Assembly: GCF_001949145.1 (NCBI RefSeq)
Contig: NW_019091617.1
Coordinates: 216,972-280,971 of the forward strand
DNA from: Acanthaster planci
Lineage: Eukaryota; Echinodermata; Asteroidea; Valvatida; Acanthasteridae
DNA length: 64,000 nucleotides
Direction of reading: 5' to 3'
In this document: in pieces, positions 55,610 through 64,000 of the stretch
How the letters are laid out: each line of letters opens with the position of its first letter
Numbering within the stretch: position 1 is the first letter of the stretch
Position numbers and translations under genes: made by a program
Notes under the pieces: model-generated
Seen by the model: only the letters and a program-made list of their open reading frames with translations
What the model was told of the DNA's origin: nothing
Database searches by the model: none

Positions 55610-57621
55610 ATGGCTGACTCGCTGGGTACCATGCTTCTGCACTGTCTTACCATTGATCTGCTGTTTAGAGTACAAGGTAATGTGTTATGCATAAACTACT
55701 CAAAGGTAATAGGGAATTAAACAGAACAAACAACAAATCAAAGGACAAGCATGAAACTGTGCCGTTGCCTATGCATATAAGCATGAAAGTGTGCCGTTGC
55801 CTATGCATATACAATATCTGTTTGGAATTAATTATTTTTTGGTTTGTTTCGTTTGAATATGATAATTGATACTTGTAAATGTAAATGTGTTTTTGCTGGG
55901 GGTGGATGTTGGAGGTGTGGGGCTGGTTTTCCTTTTGTCCCTTTGATTGTTGGATTTCCATGATACAATTTTATGAGCATGTTATACCCAATCAAAATTT
56001 TCTTAAAGTCATAATGAAAGTAAAAGTTTTGAAATTGTACTTACATTTTGTATTTTACCTTTTGCATTTTATGAGGATATTTACACAGGGAAGAACCCGA
56101 TTGCCAAAAAATCTTTACTATTACCCCGATTTCCATTATCCCAATAAGAAGGCAGAAAACCGCTTGGCGCATTTAGAGCAAAAAGGTTCCCCCCGTTCCA
56201 ATTACATCCACAAAATGGACTATTGTCCCTCATTCTAAAACCGGGCTGAACGCCTGTATTGTTACTACCTGGAAAATGCTATCAATATACACTTCAGAAA
56301 TGCTAATTACACAACTTCCATTGCCAATAACTTCCAAAGCTTTTTGCAGACAAACGTTTTCGAAGGTTAACAAATGACCAACTTTGCCATGGTTTCGGAT
56401 TATTGGATAACCTGTAATGATGCAGTCAGGCTTTGGTACATGTACAGGTGCGTTTTTCTCTGGAACTTTGAATCCATTATCCCTGCTTAGCTCCCAATAG
56501 AAAAGGCACATGGAAACAAAATGTGACATCCTCAGTACTTAAGCTAATTACTGATAACTAGGGATTCTAAAGGAGTTGCTCAATTGGCCTTTAAACTATT
56601 TTCCTTTTATTCTTGATCTTACCAACAGCTTCTTTGGCACTTAAAATTAGCACCGACCAGTGGGTTACACGTGGCCACAACACAACAATTACTTGCTTGG
56701 ATCTGCAACCATTCACATTCTTACAGCTTGAAAAGAGTGATCCTTCCGTTAGAAATGTTAATGAAGCAGACACTATCTTACAATACCAGCACGGTACAAG
56801 AATCGATGCAGTAATCTATTTCGACGGCTTCGATCCTAGCCATTACACTTTTCAGGAGTCAGGAGGAAACTATTTGTTGACGATTTGGACGGTTACATTG
56901 GATGATGATGGCAAGTATTGGTGTAACACAATCGAAGTGCCGCCTCCACCAAGTGGAACGGGAAGATTGGATGCCTCCAATATCACAAAGGTCAGAGGTA
57001 AGTCTTAATGAGGCTCTCTGATCTCTGAGGACTAAAGGCAAAACTTACCTCTATTGTCCAAACACTGAGAGTATTTCAACCTGTGTTACAGTCACATCCC
57101 GAGGGGAGGTAAAAGAATTTAGAGTTCCAGAAGTCACCAAACATTTTGAAGCTCATGCTTATTCCTTTAAGAAATGTAAGCTCCTGCTTAATCTTAAGAA
57201 ATACATATATCTTGAGATAAATGTTTATTTGATTTTGTTTTTACTTACGGTGCAAGAGTATTCTGCTTTTCAACAGACACACACGGTAAGCAATTGGAAT
57301 TTTGGATGTGCCTGTCAGTACTCTAGTTTACCAGTTTTAAAACAGAAATGTTGTTGAAGGCTTTTTACAAGTTTAGCTAAATTTTTTCTACTTTCGGCAG
57401 TGAAAGGGTCATTTTATGTTCAGTTTTTAAGTGCACATATTTCATTAGCACAACAAAGAACATTTACAGACTTGAAAAATTACACATTGTGGTTTTAGCA
57501 TTCTGGAATATTGACGTGAGTTTGAAAGTATAAGATAATTGTCACATAGCCCGGAACCTGCACTGTAGTGGCAATGACTTGGGTGGTCACTGTAGCCATC
57601 GTAGCCACTGGCTTGGCGTAA
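55610..57621 (+). CDS. Short single Ig-V protein, paralogue of the RTK V domains
   Basis: Model: 55610-55676 (signal, phase-1 donor GTAATG), 56629-56997 (V-type Ig, 369 nt, phase 1-1), 57092-57175 (84-nt stalk), optionally 57277-57285 (9 nt) and 57569-57621 (hydrophobic end VAMTWVVTVAIVATGLA and stop). All joins are phase 1; total about 193 aa. The signal exon reads MADSLGTMLLHCLTIDLLF. The Ig exon has TTITCLDL, a D-G-F-D-P-S-H-Y-T-F segment and LDDDGKYWCNTIEVPPPP, aligning with RTK Ig1 and Ig6; the C-strand Trp is lost (FLQLEKS). A hydrophobic C terminus with no tail would suit GPI anchoring, but the last three exons are less certain than signal and Ig. Confidence 0.55.
56629..56997 (+). CDS. 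V-type Ig exon of the short gene
   Basis: Clear V-type Ig exon with phase 1-1 borders (ACCAACAG acceptor; AGAG|GTAAGT donor), ending ...NITKVRG like Ig6's RTRG. It differs from RTK Ig1/Ig6 mainly around the C strand, where Trp is replaced by Leu. Confidence 0.8.
57092..57175 (+). CDS. Possible stalk exon of the short gene
   Basis: 84 nt, phase 1-1, TGTTACAG acceptor and AAAT|GTAAGC donor, encoding VTSRGEVKEFRVPEVTKHFE and AHAYSFKK. No known domain. Confidence 0.4.
57569..57621 (+). CDS. Possible terminal hydrophobic exon of the short gene
   Basis: After a CACTGTAG acceptor, 17 mostly hydrophobic residues and a TAA. Reads as a membrane or GPI-signal tail. A GTAAGG follows the stop, so another reading as an internal exon is possible. 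Confidence 0.35.
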
Positions 57622-57725
57622 GGTAAGGCAGCAGCTTTTTATCGGTTTGAGTAGTTCTGCTTAGTGTAGGACAGATTATGTATAAAGCTGGTTTTCGAAT
57701 CACCGGACATGTACAGTGTGAAAAT

Positions 57726-57901
57726 GTCAATACGCGAAATATTAAGATTATGACTGTTTCTTAAGTACAGTCAATACGCAAAATATTAAGATCATGACTG
57801 TTTCTTAAGTACAGTCAATACGCGAAATATTAAGATCATAACTGTTTCTTAAGTACAGTCAATACGCGAAATATTAAGATCATGACTGTTTCTTAAGTAA
57901 A
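57726..57901. repeat. 44-bp tandem repeat, four copies
   Basis: The unit gtcaatacgcgaaatattaa plus gatcatgactgtttcttaagtaca starts at 57726, 57770, 57814 and 57858 with one or two changes between copies. Non-coding; lies just downstream of the short Ig gene. Confidence 0.95.
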
Positions 57902-59286
57902 GTTTCTGTTTTAATTACCATTACATTAAATTATATACATTACATTATATACACACTTGTTCCTGACTTGTGACTCTGTCTGGCATCTTGTATTATCTAA
58001 CCTTTCGAAACATAAGTTGTCGGTCAGGTCTTGTAGCAGAAACGCTTAGGCCTAAATCCGATCAGCTATGTTATTAGTGTCTGCATGGTGTGTACGCACA
58101 TCGACCCTTATTCACATGTCGGCCATATTTAATTGCAAGTGAGTCTAATTGGTTCATATAAGAACCCTAGGATAAAAATGAAAATAAATGTAAAAATGTA
58201 AACAAAACCTGAAAACATATAGTTGGTTTTATCGAAATATTTGAAAAAAAATTAAAAGAAACAAAAATGAATTAATGAACTCAAAACAGTCTGACACAAC
58301 AACCCCATTTGACAGAATAAGAGTCAGGGAACTTGATTAACGGCCCTCTCAAGAATAAGTTGTATTCCTCTTTAAGGCTAAACACTGCCAAACTTTGTCC
58401 ATCAATCCAAATCATTCAGTCAAATATTTCAGTTGTTCCAAACGTTTGTGAAGAGGAACCAAATGACACCCAATGGAACTGAGATTAACTGTGGAAGTGG
58501 TTATCTTGTATGTTTTTTCAGACGACGAAAACGTTCGTGGTATGCTGAATAGTTTGGTTCAAGGTCTAAAGAGAACATAGGTTGAAACAGTGACATTTAT
58601 ATCATGAACATCGACCTCTTTAAGTAGTCATATGATGTCAACCCCTCCCTTCAAATTTTCTTGGCCGCGTACGTAATCCACCCCAGCATTGCTATTCACA
58701 TCTCCAATCCCCCAATTTGCAGCACAGTTTTACGCCACCATATGGAAATGTATCCTCTGTGGAAAGTAATGGAGCATTAAGCAGCATTTTAATTAGCGGA
58801 GGTGGTATTCACACAACGTTGATAGTGGGGAGAGCAAAGAATGCATTGATTTTCCAACGTGATTTTACAAGCTAAAGCATCAATTCCTAGTAAAAATGTT
58901 ACTGCCTTGTTCAAACGAACTCTTTTAAACTCAAGTCTAGAACTAGGTACTGCGTACTGTTTTTTTTTTTCTGTTTATTATTTCTTCAGGTAATTATAAG
59001 GTAATTCAGGTAAATTATAATATTCAGGTAAATATACTGGGAGTTTTGCAGTGACGGGAGTTTGGCCTCAGCTGAAGATCACCCTTACCTTACCCCACAT
59101 TCGTTGTAAAATCATACTGATTGTAAAAAGCTGCAGGTACCGCTCGAAGTTGAGAGTTCACGAGAAATTCAAAACCCTTCAGACTCGCATTTCCGTGTTT
59201 AAAACGCCTAGTACACGTGGTAACATAGCAAATTGAAAGGTTTAGAAGAGGGCTGTTTTGCTTTGCCTCCTGTTCTGTAGTTGTCT
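57902..59286. other. Intergenic stretch
   Basis: AT-rich. A possible small terminal exon at 58,523-58,580 (after TTTTTTCAG, reading DDENVRGMLNSLVQGLKRT and stop) could belong to the preceding gene but is unsupported otherwise. Confidence 0.3.
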
Positions 59287-59344
59287 ATGGCGCGGACAAC
59301 CCTCTCTGTTGTCCTGACAGTGGGACTTTAGTGTCTGCCCAAGG
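59287..59344 (+). pseudogene. Dead signal-peptide exon with internal TAG
   Basis: ATG opens MARTTLSVVLTVGL, then TAG, then CLPK and a phase-1 donor (GG|GTAAGA). Length and donor phase fit the signal exons of neighbouring Ig units; the stop lies in the hydrophobic core, one base from Leu (TTG). It partners the stop-containing Ig exon 240 bp downstream. Confidence 0.6.
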
Positions 59345-59584
59345 GTAAGAAACAAATCATTATTGGATTTAATCGTTTTAGAATCGAGAAACCCATTTTG
59401 GAAAAGAAAGAAAACACAGGAGTGTTTATTTTTCCCTACATTTGCAGGCATAATTGATTTCAAAACTTAACAGCTCAAAGTCTTGCTAAAGTTTATAATT
59501 TTACATATGCGGGAAATTTGTCTGCGTTGCTGTCTTTGTCAATTAAATCCAAACTAAAATTGATCTTGATTTAATTTCCTCAAG

Positions 59585-59937
59585 GGGCTTCACCCCAGGA
59601 CATCATCGTCACAACAGCAGCATGGGCTGATATCAACCAGCCAGCTATCATGACCTGTAATGTGCAAAGTAACAGCGTATTAGATTTGGAGTGGGTAAAG
59701 ACAAACTAAAATGCGGCAAATGTCGTTGGAGGCCCCCTCATCTACAGGTATGACACAGCCCTCAGCTCACCTGTATCTCCTGGACCTATCAATGTATCTC
59801 GCTATGGGTTTGTAGTCGTTGGGGATTTTCCTCTGACTATCAAGTCGGTTGAAGAAACTGATGAAGGGAAACACTAGTGTGCTGTCACTACGAATGTTTT
59901 CAACCAACTCCGAGACAGTTTAATTCTAAGGGTTTGA
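59585..59937 (+). pseudogene. Dead V-type Ig exon (two internal stops, lost donor)
   Basis: Phase-1 entry after TTTCCTCAAG. The frame reads SPQDIIVTTAAWADINQPAI, MTC, LEWVKTN, then TAA (59707); later INVSRYGFVVVGDFPLTIKS and D-E-G-K-H followed by TAG (59875) where Trp of the usual K-Y-W-C stands. It ends ILRV and TGA, with GA replacing the GT donor. Same subfamily as the units at 62.3 and 63.7 kb (x-x-W-x-D, I-N-x-S-R). Confidence 0.8.
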
Positions 59938-59939
59938 GG

Positions 59940-60915
59940 ATGTTATATCCATCAATTAGCAAAATGTGATAGAGGTTTATTAGCACGTCCATGTGAACAA
60001 AGTATTCATCTGAAACCTGCCTCACTCTCAGATGAAGTCGTTTGTATGTAAACGTTTGGTTAATTCACAACATGAACTTTCATTCCTAAATAGGATTGCG
60101 GTTTCTTATTGCCCTGGTTAGTGAATATTTAGATTTAGATTTTAAATCAAGAAACTAACGATCTTGAAGGCATGGGAGGAACAGATCGGTCGCAGACGGG
60201 AAAGTTAGAGGATTGCATTAGTTTGAAAGAAGAGTAAGGGAAATGTATCTGTTAACCTGGAGTTGCAGAGAGGTCATTGCTTGGATTAAACACAATGCCT
60301 AACTCACTTCCACAGCCTAACAACAGGCAAGCTGGCTGTTATATTACAGTTAATAACAATGGTTGAGATCAGTATGCTCCTAAGCCGCTTTCGGAATACC
60401 AGTCTCAGTGGGAACCCTTTCGTGAAGGAAGGCGTTGCATTAAAGAAAACAGTAAGGTTTTCACATTACAGCCCTGGATAGGGTAAATGGCATTGAACCC
60501 GGAAGTTGCCCAGGGTTCTAAAGCTCAGTTTTCACATGGCTCCTGGTAGTCACATCATTTTTGGGTACTGAAGGTCGCTCAAGGACGGATATCGGCATAC
60601 GTGTTTCCTGAATGTATCACGTTTATCTGAAATTCAAACTGATTATCAAACTAAATTCAAAGGTTGTTCTCAAACCTAGAGGTTCAATTATAATTTACCT
60701 CAATACTTGTAGCAATTTCATTAACGCGACATATTTTAAATTTGATTCCAGAAAATAAAACAAAACAATTTCTTAGATCCATCTTTTACAAGAACTGGGA
60801 GTTACTCAAACGGTTTGAAGATGTTCTTTCATATGTGAATTGAATTATCGTGACAAGAAGGCATATGCATGGTGCATTTTTCTTAATTGCAGCCTTTCTG
60901 GGTTTTTTTTTTCAG
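59940..60915. other. Spacer upstream of the frameshifted Ig exon
   Basis: No convincing signal-peptide exon found for the next Ig unit. Candidate starts near 60,860 lack a usable donor. Confidence 0.4.
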
Positions 60916-61229
60916 AACCAACCGTTTCAAGCAAACCTAGGGTTGACATAAACCAAGCAACGATACTGACTTGCTCACCCACTGCCACAACTCGTGAAGT
61001 TCTCAGGAAAAAATATCTGTTCGGTGCAGCAGATTGGTTGGAGTAAGAAGTGACTTGTTTTGGAACAGTATGATTAATCAAAGCCGTTTTTCCTTTGGTG
61101 ACACTCATAACAACTATCCTTTAACCATGTCACCTGTGATATTAGCAGATGAAAGCAACTATGAATGTCTCACAAATACTGTGGAGGAAGGAGACCAATG
61201 GAACTCGACACAAATGAGAATCAGAGTGT
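60916..61229 (+). pseudogene. Frameshifted V-type Ig exon
   Basis: Phase-1 entry after a T-rich acceptor. It reads EPTVSSKPRVDINQATILTC, TTREVLRKKYLFG, then stops at 61044. A different frame resumes MINQSRFSFGDTHNNYPLTM, ADESNYECLTN and exits at a phase-1 GTAAGA donor. A single shift near 61,030 would reconcile the halves. C-strand Trp is Arg (REVLR versus REVLW in the 63.7-kb copy), and no signal exon is seen, so it is probably dead. Confidence 0.7.
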
Positions 61230-61758
61230 GTAAGAAGAGAATTGCTAGGATGAAGACTTGCTTTTCATTTAAAGAAAACTGTACCTAAAAAGGAAAATAC
61301 CGTCGTGCTAATCGGACATGATAATCACAGCTGGTGGAAATGTGTGTGCACATCCTGACCGTGCCGTGAAACAACATTCGTTTGGCCTCCTATTCCTTTG
61401 TAAAACTTCAGTTTTTTTCGATTAAAGTCGAGAGTAGAGTTTCCTATGTGTTTTGCTAGTAATTAAAGTAAAACATGAATTTTTGGCAATTATATGTTAC
61501 TGCCAAAGCCGTAAGTGCAATGCGTTTGTATGTTGAATAGAAATATACATTTATTTCTGTTAGCTACAATTTAAATTGCAGTTTCCCATAATTTGAATCA
61601 AATGTTAACTGGAGTATTCACCACCAGTGCCTCGCCTCGGTGATTTCGAAGGTTTTTGCTGCCGGAAATGCACTGAAAATGCACGCAACTATATGCGTTT
61701 ACAAATATTTGAGCGTGAATTGAGTACAGGGAAGGGTCTCGTGAGCTTCACGGATAGA

Positions 61759-61840
61759 ATGCATTCGGAAATAGCTGTTCCCTTGGTGACTTCTGTCCCT
61801 ACTCGGCACCTATCGATTCAATTTCTGCTGATCCTACAAG
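61759..61840 (+). CDS. Signal-peptide exon of Ig unit D
   Basis: 82 nt, phase-1 donor (CAAG|GTAAGA). It reads MHSEIAVPLVTSVPTRHLS, then IQFLLILQ: the hydrophobic core is late but the L-Q-G junction matches the 63.1-kb exon. It pairs with the Ig exon 450 bp downstream. Confidence 0.55.
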
Positions 61841-62289
61841 GTAAGAGGACAGATCACATGAAAAGATCGAAACGTGGAAATTGGCCGCTCTTGTCAGTGG
61901 TGGAGGTTTCATTGATGTACATGGCCCTGCCTGTATAGCAACAGTAACGGATACATTCTGATTCAATACGGGAAGCGTATAGCCAGAAATAGGCGACATG
62001 AAAGGAACAGTCATCTAATAGTGTAACTTGCTGCCTAATGTTTGTTGCCAAACCAGTTTCCTCACTCCTGTTATTACAATTCAATTAAGTCTAAGTGGTT
62101 ACATTTTCACACTCATGTGTCTGTGCAGGTAAAATCAAGTGATATTTACGCAGATGGACAAGGTCGGTGACCAACCAGTTTTTCTGAAAAGTCCCCTTCC
62201 CTCACTGTGCCCAGATGTACACAGCGGAAATTCAAAAAAGTTTCCAGATGGTATTTAAAAAGCTGTCATTCATTTTCAATTTGTTTCAG

Positions 62290-62637
62290 TTGCATTTGTA
62301 CGGGATTTAATTGTCACATCAGAAGAATGGGTGGATGCTTCAGAAAGAACAACATTGACATGCGCAGTAGACGACAATATTGCCAGGCTCATCTGGGCGA
62401 AGACCAGCTTAGTTGCTGGATCTTCTGCCAATTCCCCAGAGATCTTGTCTTGGGTGAACGGGATCACAACACCAGGTCCCACCATCAATGCATCCCGCTT
62501 TGCGTTTGCGGCTGGGGATGATTTCTCTATAACAATTAACGCAGTCGAGGTGGGTGACGAGGGCAAGTACTGGTGTGAAGTAATTTACGAATCCAATCTA
62601 CTGATGGAGGAAAGTTCGTCATCATTACGTATCCGAG
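62290..62637 (+). CDS. V-type Ig exon of unit D
   Basis: 348 nt, phase 1-1 (TTGTTTCAG; CGAG|GTATGA). DLIVTSEEWVDASERTTLTC, RLIWAKTS, INASRFAFAAGDDFSITINA and DEGKYWCEVIYES. Intact V domain. No TM exon follows before the next signal exon at 63.1 kb, so either the downstream exons lie beyond the window and are shared, or the product is secreted after an unseen exon. Confidence 0.8.
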
Positions 62638-63125
62638 GTATGAGACAAAAGCAGATTTCCTTACTTTAATAGAAGGACTTTCCTTTTTTATTGAGCATCA
62701 CACGTGGATAATGACTTGTCTGAATGATTACTTAAATTTTATTTGTAATAAAAATTAGAACTTAAAAAAATGATTGTCAGAAGTTACAATTTTTTCGCTG
62801 AGTTGATTTTTATTGCAATGTTTGCAAATTTCCTAAATTAAAAAAATGATATTGACAAAAAGTATGTGACTTTTTAATTGTAACTTTTTTAAATGGCTGT
62901 CCTTAACAAAAAATGCAAGTATTACCGGGGCAGTTTTTTATCGGACAATGCCGATTTTGATGGTCTCATAATCTGGTGCGCTAGGTTATGTGAACCCGGA
63001 AGTCTTCCCTCTGAATGTCAAATAATAGTGGGCGCTGTTGTCACGGTTATTTTGTTCGTGCACATGTCAGTTTCGATAAAACCTCAAGTTGTAAAGCAGA
63101 ACTACAACTCCCAGTACACCCAGAA

Positions 63126-63186
63126 ATGGCTACCTGTTTGCTCGTGCCTTCACTCTCTTCCTTTTGGCTACTGTTGGTTTTACAAG
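63126..63186 (+). CDS. Signal-peptide exon of Ig unit E
   Basis: 61 nt: MATCLLVPSLSSFWLLLVL and Q, phase-1 donor (CAAG|GTGAGG). A strong signal peptide. Confidence 0.7.
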
Positions 63187-63461
63187 GTGAGGATAGATAT
63201 ATATTTTTTTTAGAAACAAATGCAGCATTTATTGGATATGAAATAAAATAAGATATGACACAGGAGAGGAACGTGAATTAAACCTCTTGATTTTTAAATA
63301 AAAAGCGTTAGGTATGAAAAAGAAGATTAATCCATAACATTTATCACTATTGCATGAATGTAAGGATTGAAAATCTCAGTGACCCCTACTTACCCACTTC
63401 TTCACTACCCACTCTAAATGAATTCCACGGTGGTGACTCTGTCACCCTAGTCTTTCCTTTT

Positions 63462-63624
63462 CAGTGGCGTAACTACGGTGCTACAGCTGAGGGGGCACGT
63501 GGGGTGCACAATTGTTTCAGGGGGCACTGAAAATAATTGAACTAGGTATATATATATTTTTTGGGGGCAATTTCAAAATTTCAAATGGGGGGCGGGGACC
63601 TGCCCCCCTCCAGTGACGCCACTG
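63462..63624. mobile_element. hAT-like MITE with 8-bp target duplication
   Basis: 163 bp bounded by inverted ends CAGTGGCGTA and (reverse complement of the right end) CAGTGGCGTCA. Flanks are ttcctttt (63454-63461) and ttcgtttt (63625-63632), an 8-bp duplication with one mismatch. Interior is G/C-run-rich (gggggcac, gcccccctcc). 8-bp duplications with CAGTGGCG ends are typical of hAT-derived MITEs. It sits in the intron of unit E. Confidence 0.75.
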
Positions 63625-63698
63625 TTCGTTTTCTTGTAAAGAGACATGGTAAATTGATAAGCGCAAATGGCCATCTCAACTTCGTGTTCTCATTGCAG

Positions 63699-64000
63699 CT
63701 GGTTGTACTCCAATGCAACCGACAGTCTTGAGCGAGTCTTGGGCTGATGCCAGCCGAGAAACAACATTGACCTGCTTACCGGTCGGAGCACCTCGAGAAG
63801 TCCTCTGGAGAATGTATCCATTGAATGAAACATCGTGCAGATTGTCACCATCTTGCTTTTCCATTGTGCGCTTGCTTCTCGGTGAAGTCTATTGGGGTAG
63901 TTCAATCAATACAAGCCGGTATCTGTTCAACGATAGGCAGAATAATTATCCCCTGAAAATATTGATGGTGACACTGGCTGACGAAGGCTCTTATGAATGT
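63699..64000 (+). CDS. V-type Ig exon of unit E (cut by window end)
   Basis: Phase-1 entry after CATTGCAG. PTVLSESWADASRETTLTC, REVLWRMYPLNETS, INTSRYLF and ADEGSYEC at the last bases. Intact so far. Two additional Cys (TSCRLSPSCF) lie in the C'-D region. Continues past 64,000. Confidence 0.75.

Noticed and set aside
60840-60915. Signal-peptide exon for the 60.9-kb Ig pseudo-exon (MHGAFFLIAAFLG)
   Set aside because: The following GT is inside the T-rich acceptor of the Ig exon, leaving no room for an intron, and the frame does not join.

Overview
This is a eukaryotic, AT-rich animal genomic window: intron-split genes with GT/AG junctions, mobile-element debris and satellites. Operons, RBSs, CRISPR and obvious RNA genes were not seen. 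Many phase-1 Ig-domain exons, a receptor tyrosine kinase (RTK) with Ig and FN3 domains, and Penelope-like, LINE, hAT-like and piggyBac-like remnants suggest an invertebrate deuterostome (hemichordate, echinoderm or cephalochordate). The species cannot be fixed from sequence alone.

Layout. (1) 2.4-20.7 kb, minus strand: a small Ig-V membrane protein. A signal exon, one Ig-V exon and a Thr-rich stalk can splice, by phase, either to a TM exon at 18.9 kb with a two-arginine tail, or to a second TM exon at 10.3 kb followed by five homologous Ser/Glu-rich phase-0 tail exons (8.8, 7.4, 4.9, 4.2 and 2.5 kb). A 2.1-kb satellite, a 173-bp Penelope-derived insertion and a piggyBac-like MITE lie inside this stretch. 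(2) 23.2-51.4 kb, plus strand: a 29-exon RTK gene. It has a signal exon (23.2 kb, linkage inferred), 12 Ig domains, one FN3, a TM segment, a juxtamembrane region with repeated Tyr motifs, and a complete tyrosine kinase domain. Summed exon lengths stay in frame and give about 1,940 aa. Ig1-5 and Ig6-10 are clearly a tandem five-domain duplication. A rearranged Penelope-like element with a GIY-YIG endonuclease fragment and a hammerhead-like motif sits in the intron after the TM exon. (3) 55.6-57.6 kb, plus strand: a short single-Ig gene whose V domain is a paralogue of RTK Ig1/Ig6. It may end in a hydrophobic tail with no cytoplasmic part. (4) 59.3-64.0 kb, plus strand: a tandem array of signal-exon plus Ig-V-exon units. 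One is dead (stops in both exons), one is frameshifted and two are intact; the last runs off the window.

Taken together this looks like an evolving Ig-receptor cluster. A long signalling receptor is flanked by short single-V-domain proteins, one of which shares its membrane-distal domain, alongside pseudogenes and alternative-tail exons. That resembles paired-receptor or decoy organisation in immune or allorecognition loci, but function is inference. All exon joins are read from splice sites and phase, without transcript support.
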